20,540 nt of DNA from JAJRZX01 sp964472295 (GCA_964472295.1 CAYYJQ010000033.1:1-20540), one strand, 5' to 3'; counted from the first letter of the stretch, positions 1 through 7,600 are shown. Notes: a model not told the origin generated them from the sequence alone. Program-made: numbers and translations.

Positions 1-232
1 TTAAGAGATGCCTAGCATTCCCCCGGTGATTACCCTCATCCTTCAGGTAATCGCCGTAGCCGGTCTCCACGCCGCTTCCGCTAAAATACCCGGTAGAATA
101 AAATTCATCTATAATACGATCATTTATTTCCGGGACAAAGATCAACTTACAATCAGGACACCTCGCAACACCTATACTCCTTACTTCCCTGTAATCATAA
201 ACTCTATCGCCCTTGCAGATATAACATCGCAT
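1..232 (-). CDS. N-terminal part of a zinc-ribbon class I SAM methyltransferase (cut by window edge)
   Basis: An open frame runs from an ATG at 232 off the left edge, giving 77 residues without a stop. The start reads MRCYICKGDRVYDYREV, followed by ARCPDCKLIFVPEI and then EFYSTGYFSG. Two CxxC pairs (Cys3/Cys6 and Cys25/Cys28) form a likely zinc ribbon. The aromatic FY..GYF stretch after it is typical of the linker that precedes the Rossmann fold in zinc-ribbon SAM methyltransferases of cell-surface sugar or small-molecule pathways. The SAM-binding glycine motif itself would lie outside the window, so the class is inferred. An in-frame TAA sits 10 codons upstream of the ATG, which fixes the start, but the ribosome binding site is weak (AGGA about 14 nt upstream). 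It lies 99 nt downstream of the phosphomutase gene on the same strand and may be a separate unit. Confidence 0.55.
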   Translation of the reverse strand, partial: MRCYICKGDRVYDYREVRSIGVARCPDCKLIFVPEINDRIIDEFYSTGYFSGSGVETGYGDYLKDEGNHRGNARHLL

Positions 233-291
233 GATTATGGTAACTATCCTGCATCGAAGTTAAAATGGCGGCGCATCTCTTCACCACGCAG

Positions 292-312
292 AGGTCTTAA
301 TTCATAAGACCT
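292..312. other. Perfect inverted repeat between phosphomutase gene and methyltransferase
   Basis: Arms AGGTCTTA (292-299) and TAAGACCT (305-312) flank the loop ATTCA. Neither strand has a T-run directly after the hairpin, so it is a poor intrinsic terminator. On the minus strand the left arm carries a ribosome-binding-like GGGAGG before ATG-AAT-TAA, a two-codon frame. It could be a 3' end stabiliser of the upstream mRNA or a small leader element of the methyltransferase. Confidence 0.35.
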
Positions 313-331
313 CCCTTTTAAAATAGCGTAT

Positions 332-1537
332 TCAGGAAAGAAACCCCTTTATGAACTCTTCGCAATCCTTTACAAGAAGGCCCGTACCAGCGCCGCCGGG
401 TTCGGAAAATTTCCTTTTGCCCGCGCCTTCGGCAAGGTCATCACCTGTAGCAATGGCAAAGGGCACGGCGTCCGAGGTATGGGTCTTTAGTTCAACAGGC
501 GTGGGGTGGTCCGTTATGACCAACACCCTGAACTCACTCCCCGAAAGCCCAGCAAGCACCTCTCCCACCACCTTGGCGTCAAAATCCTCTATGGCCCTGA
601 GTTTGTCATCAAGTCTGCCCTGATGGCCGGCCTCGTCAGGGGCCTCAACGTGCACGCAGACAAGGTCCTTTTCCTCAAGGGCCTTGAGCGCGGCCTCTAC
701 CTTTCCGGCGTAATTCGTATCAATATATCCCGTGACACCGGGCACGTTTATGACATCAAGGCCCGCGTAAACCCCTATGCCCTTCATAAGGTCAACAGCG
801 GAAATAATGCCGCCCCTGATGCCAAACCTCTCCCCAAACCCCGGCATGCTCGGGGCAACGCCCTGCCCCCAGAGCCAGATGGAAGTCGCGGGGTTCTGTC
901 CCCGCTCCTTTCTTGCCTCGTTAACGGGGTGGCCCTCAAGGATGCCCTGCGATAGATTCATGAGTTCACGGACTTTCTCCGCGCCCTCACCAGAGGGGAG
1001 ATACTCCGCTACCTCTCTATCGGATATATCATGGGGAGGCGTGGTCTTCAGCCTCTCGTAAAGCCCCTCTGGAGCGCCCTCCCAGACCATCAAGTGCCTG
1101 TAACTCGTACCAGGATAAAAACGCACGCCAAGGCCATGGCACCGGGCGTCAAGGGTCTTTATTATCTCACTTGCCTCTTCTGTCGTGATATGCCCTGCGC
1201 TGTAGTCATTCATCACCACGGGAGCGCCGTCAGACAATGTAACGAGGTTGCACCTGAAGGCAGTGTCCGTGCCGTTGAGTTTTACACCAATGGAAGCCGC
1301 CTCAAGAGGGGCCCTGCCAGTGTAATAAAGGGCCGGGGCATACCCCAGTATGCTCATGTTTGCCACATCGCTCCCGGGCTTGTAACCATCGGGCACCGTG
1401 GCAAAGAGACCATACTCCCCGGCCCCGGCGACACGGTCCATGTTCGGTGTAGAGGCATACTCAAGAGGAGTCCTGCCCCCGAGCCGCTCAATGGGCTCGT
1501 CCGACATTCCGTCGCCTATGAGAATAACGTACTTCAT
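332..1537 (-). CDS. Cofactor-independent phosphoglycerate mutase-like protein, probable homoserine kinase
   Basis: A 401-residue protein of the alkaline-phosphatase superfamily, archaeal-type phosphoglycerate mutase branch. Metal-site motifs are visible: MKYVILIGDGMSDEP at the N-terminus (Asp9), PGSDVANMSILGY at 54-66 with the expected nucleophilic serine at 56, HVEAPDEAGHQG in the second half, and VITDHPTP followed by HTSDAVPFAI near the C-terminus. The archaeal branch converts 3- to 2-phosphoglycerate, but a bacterial subgroup (TIGR02535-like) is proposed to phosphorylate homoserine and lies next to hom and thrC in species lacking thrB. That is exactly the context here: it follows hom and thrC on the same strand. 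The homoserine kinase role is therefore favoured, but it rests on context. An AAGGGA ribosome binding site lies 5-6 nt before the ATG. Confidence 0.85.
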   Translation of the reverse strand: MKYVILIGDGMSDEPIERLGGRTPLEYASTPNMDRVAGAGEYGLFATVPDGYKPGSDVANMSILGYAPALYYTGRAPLEAASIGVKLNGTDTAFRCNLVTLSDGAPVVMNDYSAGHITTEEASEIIKTLDARCHGLGVRFYPGTSYRHLMVWEGAPEGLYERLKTTPPHDISDREVAEYLPSGEGAEKVRELMNLSQGILEGHPVNEARKERGQNPATSIWLWGQGVAPSMPGFGERFGIRGGIISAVDLMKGIGVYAGLDVINVPGVTGYIDTNYAGKVEAALKALEEKDLVCVHVEAPDEAGHQGRLDDKLRAIEDFDAKVVGEVLAGLSGSEFRVLVITDHPTPVELKTHTSDAVPFAIATGDDLAEGAGKRKFSEPGGAGTGLLVKDCEEFIKGFLS

Positions 1538-1576
1538 GAGAGTCCCTTAAAAAATGAATGAATGAGAGAAAAAGAA

Positions 1577-1591
1577 GCGGGCTTTGCCCGC
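1577..1591 (-). terminator. Terminator-like GC hairpin between thrC and the phosphomutase gene
   Basis: On the minus strand GCGGGC-AAA-GCCCGC is followed at once by TTCTTTTTCTC, the shape of an intrinsic terminator. It lies about 175 nt after the thrC stop and 40 nt before the phosphomutase start. It could therefore reduce expression of the last gene of the threonine cluster. It is also the D module of the composite repeat at this site, so its terminator function is uncertain. Confidence 0.35.
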
Positions 1592-1747
1592 ATCTTAGAA
1601 GACTTCCCGCTTTCTTTTGGAAAAAAGAAAATTTTTTAACTGGGCCGCGTTATCAAGGTGCCCAAGGCCGCCTATGGGAACGCGTGCATTCGGCCATGAA
1701 GTTGCCCCGTCAAAGAAAACCAATACCAGCGCCCTGCGGGCCGCTGG
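1577..1747 (+). repeat. Composite intergenic repeat, copy 1 (D-A-insert-B-C)
   Basis: Modules in plus-strand order. D hairpin: GCGGGC/GCCCGC (1577-1591). A hairpin: TTTCTTTT (1611-1618) with AAAAGAAA (1623-1630). Then an 80-nt insert (1631-1710), the B linker caaagaaaaccaata (1711-1725), and the C hairpin CCAGCG-CCC/GGGCCGCTGG (1726-1747), which has lost one G from its left arm. The outer part of the A stem does not pair here (left arm preceded by GC, right arm followed by AT), unlike the short copies. The element fills the gap between thrC and the phosphomutase gene, antisense to both. Confidence 0.8.
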
Positions 1748-1765
1748 AAAAAACCACAAAGAAAC

Positions 1766-2836
1766 TCAGAACCCCATTATTCCAACTACTTCCCTTAGTT
1801 CCGCGGCGGCCTTCACCGGGGTCTCGGAGACGGCAATGGCCCGCTCAGGGTCCTTGAGGCCGTGGCCCGTAAGGGTGCAGACCACGGTGTCGCCGTCGGA
1901 GATTACGCCCTCTTTCTTCATCTTAATTGCCCCGGCAATACTCGCCGCGCTCGCGGGCTCGCAGAAGACGCCCTCGCGCGAGGCCACGAGTCTGTAGGCC
2001 TCAATTATCTCATCGTCTGTCACGGCGTCTATTACGCCGCCGCTCTCGTCGCGCGCCTTCTCGGCAGGCCCCCAACTCGCCGGATTCCCTATCTTTATGG
2101 CCGTTGCAAGGGTCTCGGGTCTCTCGACGGGGTGGCCGAGCACAATGGGCGCCGCTCCCGCGGCCTGAAAACCCATCATCTTCGGAAGGTTGGAGATAAG
2201 CCCGGCGGACTCGTACTCCTTGTAGCCCTTCCAGTAGGCCGTAATGTTGCCGGCGTTGCCGACAGGCAGAAAGTGATATGTGGGGGCATACCCCAGGTGC
2301 TCGGCTATCTCAAAGGCCCCGGTCTTCTGCCCCTCTATACGGAAGGGGTTCACGGAGTTCACAAGGGCCACGGGGTACTTGAGGTTTACCTCTTTTACTA
2401 TGGAGAGGAGTTCGTCAAAGGTGGCCGCCACCTCTATGACAACGGCGCCGTGCATGATGGCCTGCGAGACCTTGCCAAGGGCCACGCTCCCCTCTGGTAT
2501 GAGGACAAAGGCCCTCATGCCCGCCCTTGCCGCATATGCCGCGGCAGAGGCGGATGTGTTGCCCGTGGAGGCGCAGATAACGGCGTTCATGCCCTCCTGG
2601 CGCGCCATGGTCACGGCCATGGTCATGCCCCTGTCCTTGAAACTACACGTGGGATTCAGCCCCTCGAACTTGAAAAGGAGCCTGATGTTTCCGAATATGT
2701 CCTTCATGTTGAAGGACTCGACGAGGGGGGTATTACCCTCCAGCAGGGTGGTTATGTTTTCTTCCTTTACTTCGGGCAGAAACCCCCTGAACTCCCTTAT
2801 GACTCCGCGCCACAGACCTTTCTTACTAAGTTCCAC
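1766..2836 (-). CDS. thrC: Threonine synthase
   Basis: A PLP-dependent enzyme of 356 residues that converts O-phosphohomoserine to threonine. The PLP lysine is Lys67 in NPTCSFKDRGMT, and the phosphate-cradle stretch CASTGNTSASAAAYAARAG begins near residue 88. The length fits the short class II threonine synthase, which lacks the long N-terminal extension of the E. coli type. Translation starts at GTG (2836) with GAGGAG about 7 nt upstream. The gene overlaps the 3' end of hom by 11 nt, which suggests coupled translation. Downstream lies a repeat-filled gap and then the probable homoserine kinase. Confidence 0.95.
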   Translation of the reverse strand: MELSKKGLWRGVIREFRGFLPEVKEENITTLLEGNTPLVESFNMKDIFGNIRLLFKFEGLNPTCSFKDRGMTMAVTMARQEGMNAVICASTGNTSASAAAYAARAGMRAFVLIPEGSVALGKVSQAIMHGAVVIEVAATFDELLSIVKEVNLKYPVALVNSVNPFRIEGQKTGAFEIAEHLGYAPTYHFLPVGNAGNITAYWKGYKEYESAGLISNLPKMMGFQAAGAAPIVLGHPVERPETLATAIKIGNPASWGPAEKARDESGGVIDAVTDDEIIEAYRLVASREGVFCEPASAASIAGAIKMKKEGVISDGDTVVCTLTGHGLKDPERAIAVSETPVKAAAELREVVGIMGF

Positions 2837-4142
2837 CTCTACTCTCCTCTATCCTGACGTAAACTGCCCTGTTTTCTATTATATCAAGTTTTTCTATCTC
2901 TTTCACCGCGTCCCTGAAAGAACTCTCCACCGCGTGGTGCGTCACGAGCACAAGGGGCACTATGCCGCCCTCTTTTCTCTCTTCCTGTATGACAGAAGAT
3001 ATGCTGATGCCGTGTCCGCCAAAGACTCCCGCTATCTTCGATAGCACGCCGGGCCTGTCAAGGGCCTGAAAACGCACGTAATAGGGTAGGCTCAGTTCTT
3101 CCATGGGCCGCACGGCAAGGCCCTTAACCGCACCCATATCGCTGTGAGGCGGCTCCACCCTTCTGGAGATGCCCTTTTTTATGTTCCTCGATATGTCCAC
3201 CACATCGGCCACGACAGCGCTTGCAGTGGGCATCTCGCCTGCGCCAAGGCCATAGAGCATGACCGAGCCCACGGCATCGCCTTCCATGAAAACAGCGTTA
3301 TAGGCGCCCTCCACTGCCGAGAGGGGATGACGCGCCGGTATCATGGCCGGGTGCACGCGCGCCTCGATGCCGCCCTCAACGCGCCGCGCTATGGCAAGGA
3401 GTTTTATCCTCCAGCCGAACTCACTGGCGAACTTTATATCCACAGGGGCTATGGAGCGTATGCCCTCGGTGAATATATCGCCTGGCGGGACGTGTATGCC
3501 GTAGGCGAGGTTAAGGAGGATGGATAACTTGTGCGCCGTGTCTATGCCGTCAACGTCATAGGAGGGGTCGGCCTCGGCAAGGCCGCTTGCCTGAGCGTCC
3601 TTCAAAACCTCGTCAAAAGAGCCGCCCTCGTTGGTCATGGCGCTCAGGATGTAATTGGCCGTGCCGTTTATGATTCCGTAAATGGACTCGATACGGTTGG
3701 CCACAAGGCCTTCTGTAAGGGATTTCAGGAGCGGTATGCCTCCGCCCACGCTTGCCTCGAAACCTATGTCAAGGCCGCGCTTTGCCGCAAGGCCGAATAC
3801 CTCGGGCCCATAGGTGGATAGAAGGGCCTTGTTGGCCGTGACGACATGCTTGCCCTTCTCAAGGGCCTTTACGACAAAGTCCCTTGCAACGGTGGTGCCG
3901 CCTACGAGTTCTATTACTATGTCTATCTCCGGGTCATCGAGGATGAGCTTGGCATCATCGACGAGGACGCCATGGTCAAGAGAGACGCCGCGGTCACGCG
4001 CGGTGTCGGTGTCGGCTATTCTCTTGAGGACAACGCCGCACCCAAGGCGCCTCTTTATAACATCGGCGTTATCCAGAAGCACCTTTACAACGCCCGTGCC
4101 TATGGTTCCAAAACCTATGAGACCTACGTTAATGCCCTTCAT
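2826..4142 (-). CDS. hom: Homoserine dehydrogenase with C-terminal ACT domain
   Basis: A 438-residue enzyme that reduces aspartate semialdehyde to homoserine, the branch point to threonine and methionine. Domain order: an NAD(P)-binding Rossmann fold with GLIGFGTIGTG (residues 7-17); the VVTANKALLS segment with Lys105; the catalytic domain with GIINGTANYIL (156-166) and the signature GLAEADPSYDVDGIDTAHK (187-205, Lys205 catalytic); and from about residue 353 an ACT domain starting YYVRFQALDRPGVLSKIAGVF. The ACT domain predicts feedback control, normally by threonine. It is monofunctional, with no fused aspartokinase. It overlaps thrC by 11 nt and is separated from the upstream aminotransferase by a 277-nt repeat-bearing gap. 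GGAGATGG precedes the ATG. Confidence 0.96.
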   Translation of the reverse strand: MKGINVGLIGFGTIGTGVVKVLLDNADVIKRRLGCGVVLKRIADTDTARDRGVSLDHGVLVDDAKLILDDPEIDIVIELVGGTTVARDFVVKALEKGKHVVTANKALLSTYGPEVFGLAAKRGLDIGFEASVGGGIPLLKSLTEGLVANRIESIYGIINGTANYILSAMTNEGGSFDEVLKDAQASGLAEADPSYDVDGIDTAHKLSILLNLAYGIHVPPGDIFTEGIRSIAPVDIKFASEFGWRIKLLAIARRVEGGIEARVHPAMIPARHPLSAVEGAYNAVFMEGDAVGSVMLYGLGAGEMPTASAVVADVVDISRNIKKGISRRVEPPHSDMGAVKGLAVRPMEELSLPYYVRFQALDRPGVLSKIAGVFGGHGISISSVIQEERKEGGIVPLVLVTHHAVESSFRDAVKEIEKLDIIENRAVYVRIEESRGGT

Positions 4143-4210
4143 TGGAAGACCATCTCCATTTTTCAGTATGCGGACTGTCGTCCGCTTCTTCCTCTTTTGT
4201 TACACTTTTT

Positions 4211-4389
4211 GTCGGATTTCGCTTCGCTCAACCCACCGACTCTTTTGTTTCTCTCTTTTTGGTGGGCAGTGCCCACCCTACAAGTTTTTCCAGCGGGCGA
4301 AGCCCGCTGGCATTAATTTTCTTTGTCTTACTTTCTTTTTTAAAAGAAAGTAAGGAAATCTTTTTTGCTTTTGGCGGGCGAAGCCCGCC
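4211..4389 (-). repeat. Composite intergenic repeat, copy 2 (D-A-B-C-D'-E, minus orientation)
   Basis: Read on the minus strand. D hairpin: GGCGGGC/GCCCGCC (4389-4373). A hairpin: 13-bp stem CTTACTTTCTTTT/AAAAGAAAGTAAG (4354-4327). B linker acaaagaaaattaatg (4326-4311). C hairpin CCAGCGGGC/GCCCGCTGG (4310-4290). A second GC hairpin GGTGGGC/GCCCACC (4277-4261). E stretch gtcggtgggttgagcgaagc and onward to 4211. This is the most complete copy. It occupies nearly all of the gap between the aminotransferase and hom genes and runs in gene sense. No T-run follows the GC hairpins in gene sense. Confidence 0.85.
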
Positions 4390-4419
4390 CCTCACCCTTC
4401 TTTTTTCCTCTCTCTTCTT

Positions 4420-5595
4420 TTACAGCGAGGCGAGCACTTTTTTTATGCCCTTTGCGGCCTGTCTTATCCTGTTTTCGTTCTCGACGAGCGCAAGGCGCAC
4501 GTACTCGTCGCCGTGGTCTCCAAATCCTATTCCCGGCGAGACGGCCACCTTTGCCTCTTCAAGGAGGAACTTTGAGAACTCCAGCGATTTTTTCTCGCGG
4601 AGGGCCTCTGGTATTCTTGCCCAGACGAACATTGTGGCCCGGGGTTTTTCTATATGCCAGCCGGCATTGGCGAAACTATCGACAAGCACGTCTCTGCGTT
4701 TTCTATAGAGTTCCACGATTTCACCGACACAGTCCTGGGGGCCGTTTAGGGCGATGATGGCGGCAATCTGGATGGGCTGGAACATACCGTAGTCAAGGTA
4801 GCTCTTGATGCGCGTAAGGGCTCCCACCATTTTTTTGTTACCCACTGCAAAGCCCACGCGCCAGCCCGGCATGTTGTAACTCTTTGAGAGGGTAAAGAAC
4901 TCGACGCCTATGTCCTTTGCGCCGGGAACCTCAAGAAGAGACGGTGCCTTATACCCGTCAAAGACTATGTCCGCGTAGGCAAGGTCGTGTATAACGAGCA
5001 TATCGTGTTCTTTCGCGAAGTCCACGACGCGCTCGAAAAAGTCCTTTTCAACCACTTCCGTGGTGGGGTTATGGGGAAAATTAAGGACAAGGAGTTTTGG
5101 TTTTGGCCAGTGTTCCTTTGTGGCCTTCTGGAGTTCCTCGAAGAAGTCAACGCCCGGGAATAGGGGGATGCTCCGCACGTCTCCACCGGCGATGATGGCC
5201 GAGTAGGCATGAATGGGGTATGTGGGATTTGGGACGAATACCACGTCACCGGGGCTTATAATGGCAAGGGCCAGGTGCGAGATGCCCTCCTTGGAGCCTA
5301 TGGTTGCCACGGCCTCTGTCTCGGGGTCTATGTCCACGTTGTAGCGCCGGCCATACCAGTCGGCAATGGCCAGGCGGAGTTTGTAAATTCCCCTTGAGGC
5401 GGAGTAGCGGTGGTTGCGGGGGTTTTTCGCGGCCTCGACGAGTTTATCGACAATGTGCTTGGGAGTGGCCTGGTCAGGGTTGCCCATGCCAAAGTCAATG
5501 ATGTCCTCGCCGCGTCTCCTTGCCTGAACCTTTAGTTCATTGACTATATTGAAGACATAGGGGGGAAGGCGTTTAATCCTGTGAAATTCTTCCAT
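4420..5595 (-). CDS. PLP-dependent class I aminotransferase, AlaC-like
   Basis: A 391-residue fold-type I aminotransferase. Visible hallmarks: YSASRGIYKLRLAIADWY; NFPHNPTTE with Asn176; HDLAYADI with Asp204 and Tyr207; the PLP lysine Lys238 in TLSKSYNMPGWRVGF; and a C-terminal EYVRLALVEN with the substrate-carboxylate arginine. The close fit is to the group annotated as alanine (glutamate-pyruvate) transaminase, AlaC/YfdZ-like. LL-diaminopimelate aminotransferase is a related alternative, so the substrate is open. In several anaerobic lineages this gene stands directly upstream of hom and thrC, as here, which hints at a role near the aspartate family or alanine pools. It begins 39 nt after the lipA stop. 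The ribosome binding site is weak. Confidence 0.88.
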   Translation of the reverse strand: MEEFHRIKRLPPYVFNIVNELKVQARRRGEDIIDFGMGNPDQATPKHIVDKLVEAAKNPRNHRYSASRGIYKLRLAIADWYGRRYNVDIDPETEAVATIGSKEGISHLALAIISPGDVVFVPNPTYPIHAYSAIIAGGDVRSIPLFPGVDFFEELQKATKEHWPKPKLLVLNFPHNPTTEVVEKDFFERVVDFAKEHDMLVIHDLAYADIVFDGYKAPSLLEVPGAKDIGVEFFTLSKSYNMPGWRVGFAVGNKKMVGALTRIKSYLDYGMFQPIQIAAIIALNGPQDCVGEIVELYRKRRDVLVDSFANAGWHIEKPRATMFVWARIPEALREKKSLEFSKFLLEEAKVAVSPGIGFGDHGDEYVRLALVENENRIRQAAKGIKKVLASL

Positions 5596-5634
5596 TTTTT
5601 ATACCAGAACCCGGCCTTTCTTCCGGGATGGGGC

Positions 5635-6477
5635 TTAGTCAAAGAGTGTGGCGGCGTTATAGGAGCTTCGCACAAAGGTCCCGGAATAGACGCGCCTTAG
5701 ACCTATTTTCTTTCCATAGGCCTCGTAGGCGGTAAATACCTCTGGCCTTATGTATTCCACGACTTCGAGGCTCTCTCTCGTGGGCCGGAGATACTGGCCA
5801 ATTGTCACGGCGTCCACGTTGGCGTCCTTGAGGTCTCGCAGCAGGGCCCTTACCTCGCCGGGGCTCTCACCAAGGCCCACCATGATGCCGGACTTTGTGA
5901 TAAGTCCCCGCTCCTTTGAGAGCCTCAGGACGGATAAGGACCTCTCGTAATCCGCCTGGGGCCTTACCTTTGGGTAGAGTAAGGGCACGGTCTCGAGGTT
6001 ATGGTTGAAGATATGGGGTGCGGCCTCGAAGACAGTCTCAAGGGAGGCCCTGTCGCCCCTGAAGTCAGGGACAAGTACCTCCACGGAAATGTCCGAAATC
6101 TTATCTTTTATGGCCTTTATTGTCAAGGCGAATTGGCGGGCACCGCCGTCAGGGAGGTCGTCTCTTGTAACGGAAGTGATGACCACGTGCCTGAGTCCGA
6201 GCTCAGCGGCGGCTTCTGCTATGTTCATGGGCTCGGCAGGGTCAAGTGGGCCTGGCGGGCAGGATTTATCCACGGCGCAGAAGCCGCAACGCCTTGTGCA
6301 CTGGTCACCGAGTATCATGAAGGTGGCCGTTGGGCGTGAGAAGCACTCGCCTATGTTGGGGCACCTTGCGGACTCGCAGACCGTATGGAGGTTACGCGCG
6401 CGGAGTATAGCCTTTACGCGGTGCAGGTCACGCGGGCGGCCAAGGCGTTTTTTGGCCCATACCGGGAGTCTACCCAT
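5635..6477 (-). CDS. lipA: Lipoyl synthase
   Basis: A radical SAM enzyme of 280 residues that inserts two sulfurs into protein-bound octanoyl groups to make lipoyl cofactors for 2-oxoacid dehydrogenases and the glycine cleavage system. Both iron-sulfur sites are visible: the auxiliary cluster CESARCPNIGEC (Cys34, Cys39, Cys45) and the radical SAM cluster CTRRCGFC (Cys60, Cys64, Cys67). The C-terminal RSSYNA gives the serine ligand of the auxiliary cluster. I chose the ATG at 6477 over the longer frame (6537) because GGAG lies 7 nt upstream, the protein then starts like other LipA proteins, and the ATG falls one base after the stop of the preceding gene. No lipB is seen in the window. Confidence 0.96.
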   Translation of the reverse strand: MGRLPVWAKKRLGRPRDLHRVKAILRARNLHTVCESARCPNIGECFSRPTATFMILGDQCTRRCGFCAVDKSCPPGPLDPAEPMNIAEAAAELGLRHVVITSVTRDDLPDGGARQFALTIKAIKDKISDISVEVLVPDFRGDRASLETVFEAAPHIFNHNLETVPLLYPKVRPQADYERSLSVLRLSKERGLITKSGIMVGLGESPGEVRALLRDLKDANVDAVTIGQYLRPTRESLEVVEYIRPEVFTAYEAYGKKIGLRRVYSGTFVRSSYNAATLFD

Positions 6478-6478
6478 C

Positions 6479-7207
6479 TTATGCTCCAGTATCCACGCGG
6501 CGGTCATGAGGAGAAGGCAGGCCCGCGCGCGGCCCAAGGGCCTTTATGAATGCCCTGCTCTCTGGCGCCCCCTGACCGCTCATAAGAAGGGCAAGGTCTT
6601 CGGGCCTGTCAATATCGTGCCATAGCCCGAGTAGCCTTACACCGAGGCCAGCCTCGCGCGCCCTCTCAATGGTCTTCTCAAGGACCTCTGGGCCGCTCCA
6701 TGGAATGTCATGAAAGATGACACCTGAGAGGGGCAGAGAAGCGCCTATGAGATAATACCCGCCGTCTTGCGCTGGGCCAAGGACCATATCGACATCCGGG
6801 TCAATGAGGATGGAGCGTGCATCGTTTATGAAGCGAGGAGGAAGGTCCGGGCTATCGCTCCCGATGACCACGGCCCGGCTAACGCCCTTATTCTCAAGGG
6901 TTTTGAATACATTAAAAATTCTATCGCCAAGGCCCTGACCTTCCTGCCGGAAAAAGCCCGCGCCCTCCGGGAGGATGCCGCGAAAGTCTTCGTACACAGC
7001 TGGCGGGGCCGCGGCGATGAAGGTCTCCATATCCAAATCCGCGCCCGCAAGGTTTGTAAAGAGGTCTCTCATGAAAGACCGGTATAGCCCGGCGGCCTCT
7101 TCGGGCGTAAGCAGAGGCACGAGGCGCGTCTTCACACTGCCTGGCAGAGGGGGTTTTACCATTACGGCAAGGACCGTCCTCTCCAGAAGGGGGCCTTTTT
7201 TACTCAC
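6479..7207 (-). CDS. DUF2064 / TIGR04282-family transferase (GT-A fold)
   Basis: A 242-residue protein with the family hallmark VKPPLPGSVKTRL (residues 17-29), which resembles the nucleotide-binding start of GT-A nucleotidyl- and glycosyltransferases. It also has VIGSDSPDLP (114-123), the glycine-rich GPAQDGGYYLIG (144-155), and WSGPEVLEKT (170-179). Members are annotated as glycosyltransferases, with a suggested role in arsenosugar or other small glycoside synthesis; no substrate can be read from this sequence. It starts at GTG within a GTGA overlap with the stop of the zinc-ribbon gene, with AAGGA just upstream. It ends one base before the lipA ATG, so the group is probably translationally coupled. 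Confidence 0.82.
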   Translation of the reverse strand: MSKKGPLLERTVLAVMVKPPLPGSVKTRLVPLLTPEEAAGLYRSFMRDLFTNLAGADLDMETFIAAAPPAVYEDFRGILPEGAGFFRQEGQGLGDRIFNVFKTLENKGVSRAVVIGSDSPDLPPRFINDARSILIDPDVDMVLGPAQDGGYYLIGASLPLSGVIFHDIPWSGPEVLEKTIERAREAGLGVRLLGLWHDIDRPEDLALLMSGQGAPESRAFIKALGPRAGLPSPHDRRVDTGA

Positions 7208-7374
7208 TTATCCTTGCTCTCGGCCTTTGCCTTTCGCTCCTTTTCTTTTTTATCGGAGCAGGCAGGGCAGGCGTAGCGTTTGGTATGCTGGACGCTGAGC
7301 CTATCATAGTCGCTGTCAAGGGCCACACGCACCACGCGCTCAGTATCCTGGCCGCAAAAATCACACTTCAACAT
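7204..7374 (-). CDS. Small zinc-ribbon protein of unknown function
   Basis: A 56-residue protein, MLKCDFCGQD at the start, with CxxC pairs at Cys4/Cys7 and Cys36/Cys39, then a lysine- and glutamate-rich tail (DKKEKERKAKAESKDK). The four cysteines suggest one structural zinc site. The start at 7374 is supported by AAGGAG 6 nt upstream; a longer frame to 7527 exists but runs through the DUF3343 gene and lacks sense. It overlaps DUF3343 by 14 nt and the transferase by four bases (GTGA). I do not recognise a named family, and the role is unknown. Context places it with sulfur-related or cofactor genes. Confidence 0.75.
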   Translation of the reverse strand: MLKCDFCGQDTERVVRVALDSDYDRLSVQHTKRYACPACSDKKEKERKAKAESKDK

Positions 7375-7600
7375 AGTTTTCTCCTTCTTTCCTGAAGATA
7401 TGTCCTGGCGCCATGGAGGCCTCCTTGAGAGCCGAAACAGCCCAGTCGAGCCCGTCAGAGGGCACGGAGATAACAAGATCGCAGTGAAGGGTGAAGGCAC
7501 GGGGAGCCGGAAGAAGGCGGAAGACATGACCGCCCTTCCGAAGGACGCTCTCGGCCTTCAGGGCCCTGTGCGCCGAGCCAAAGGCCAGGATATACTCCAT
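7361..7600 (-). CDS. DUF3343 protein (putative Se/S carrier-like)
   Basis: A 79-residue protein beginning MEYILAFGSAHRALKAE and continuing FRLLPAPRAFTLHCDLVISV. This matches the short DUF3343 family (PF11823), in which a conserved cysteine, here Cys40, has been proposed to carry sulfur or selenium. The family cysteine is usually followed by glycine; here it is followed by aspartate. It leads a tight group with the zinc-ribbon protein, the TIGR04282-like transferase and lipA. No strong ribosome binding site is seen before the ATG. Function is a family-level proposal only. Confidence 0.78.
   Translation of the reverse strand: MEYILAFGSAHRALKAESVLRKGGHVFRLLPAPRAFTLHCDLVISVPSDGLDWAVSALKEASMAPGHIFRKEGENYVEV

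Noticed and set aside
1617..1760. Open frame through copy 1 of the repeat, with SKKTNTS-like text also readable in copy 3
   Set aside because: The similarity follows from the shared B and C repeat DNA. There is no ribosome binding site, and the frames differ outside the repeat, so a protein is unlikely.
1862..2857. A 331-codon open frame on the plus strand opposite thrC
   Set aside because: It is the mirror of a high-GC gene with clear threonine synthase motifs. The antisense translation has no family features and no ribosome binding site.
4261..4389. GC hairpins as ordinary intrinsic terminators of the aminotransferase gene
   Set aside because: In gene sense they are followed by AAAAGC or AAAAAG rather than T-runs, and the same hairpins recur elsewhere as repeat modules in both orientations.
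6478..6537. A 20-residue upstream extension of lipA
   Set aside because: It lies within the 3' end of the preceding transferase gene, is not LipA-like, and the ATG at 6477 has a good GGAG and sits one base after the upstream stop.
7375..7527. A 51-residue upstream extension of the small zinc-ribbon gene
   Set aside because: It overlaps the DUF3343 gene almost fully and has no recognisable content, while the ATG at 7374 has AAGGAG at good spacing.
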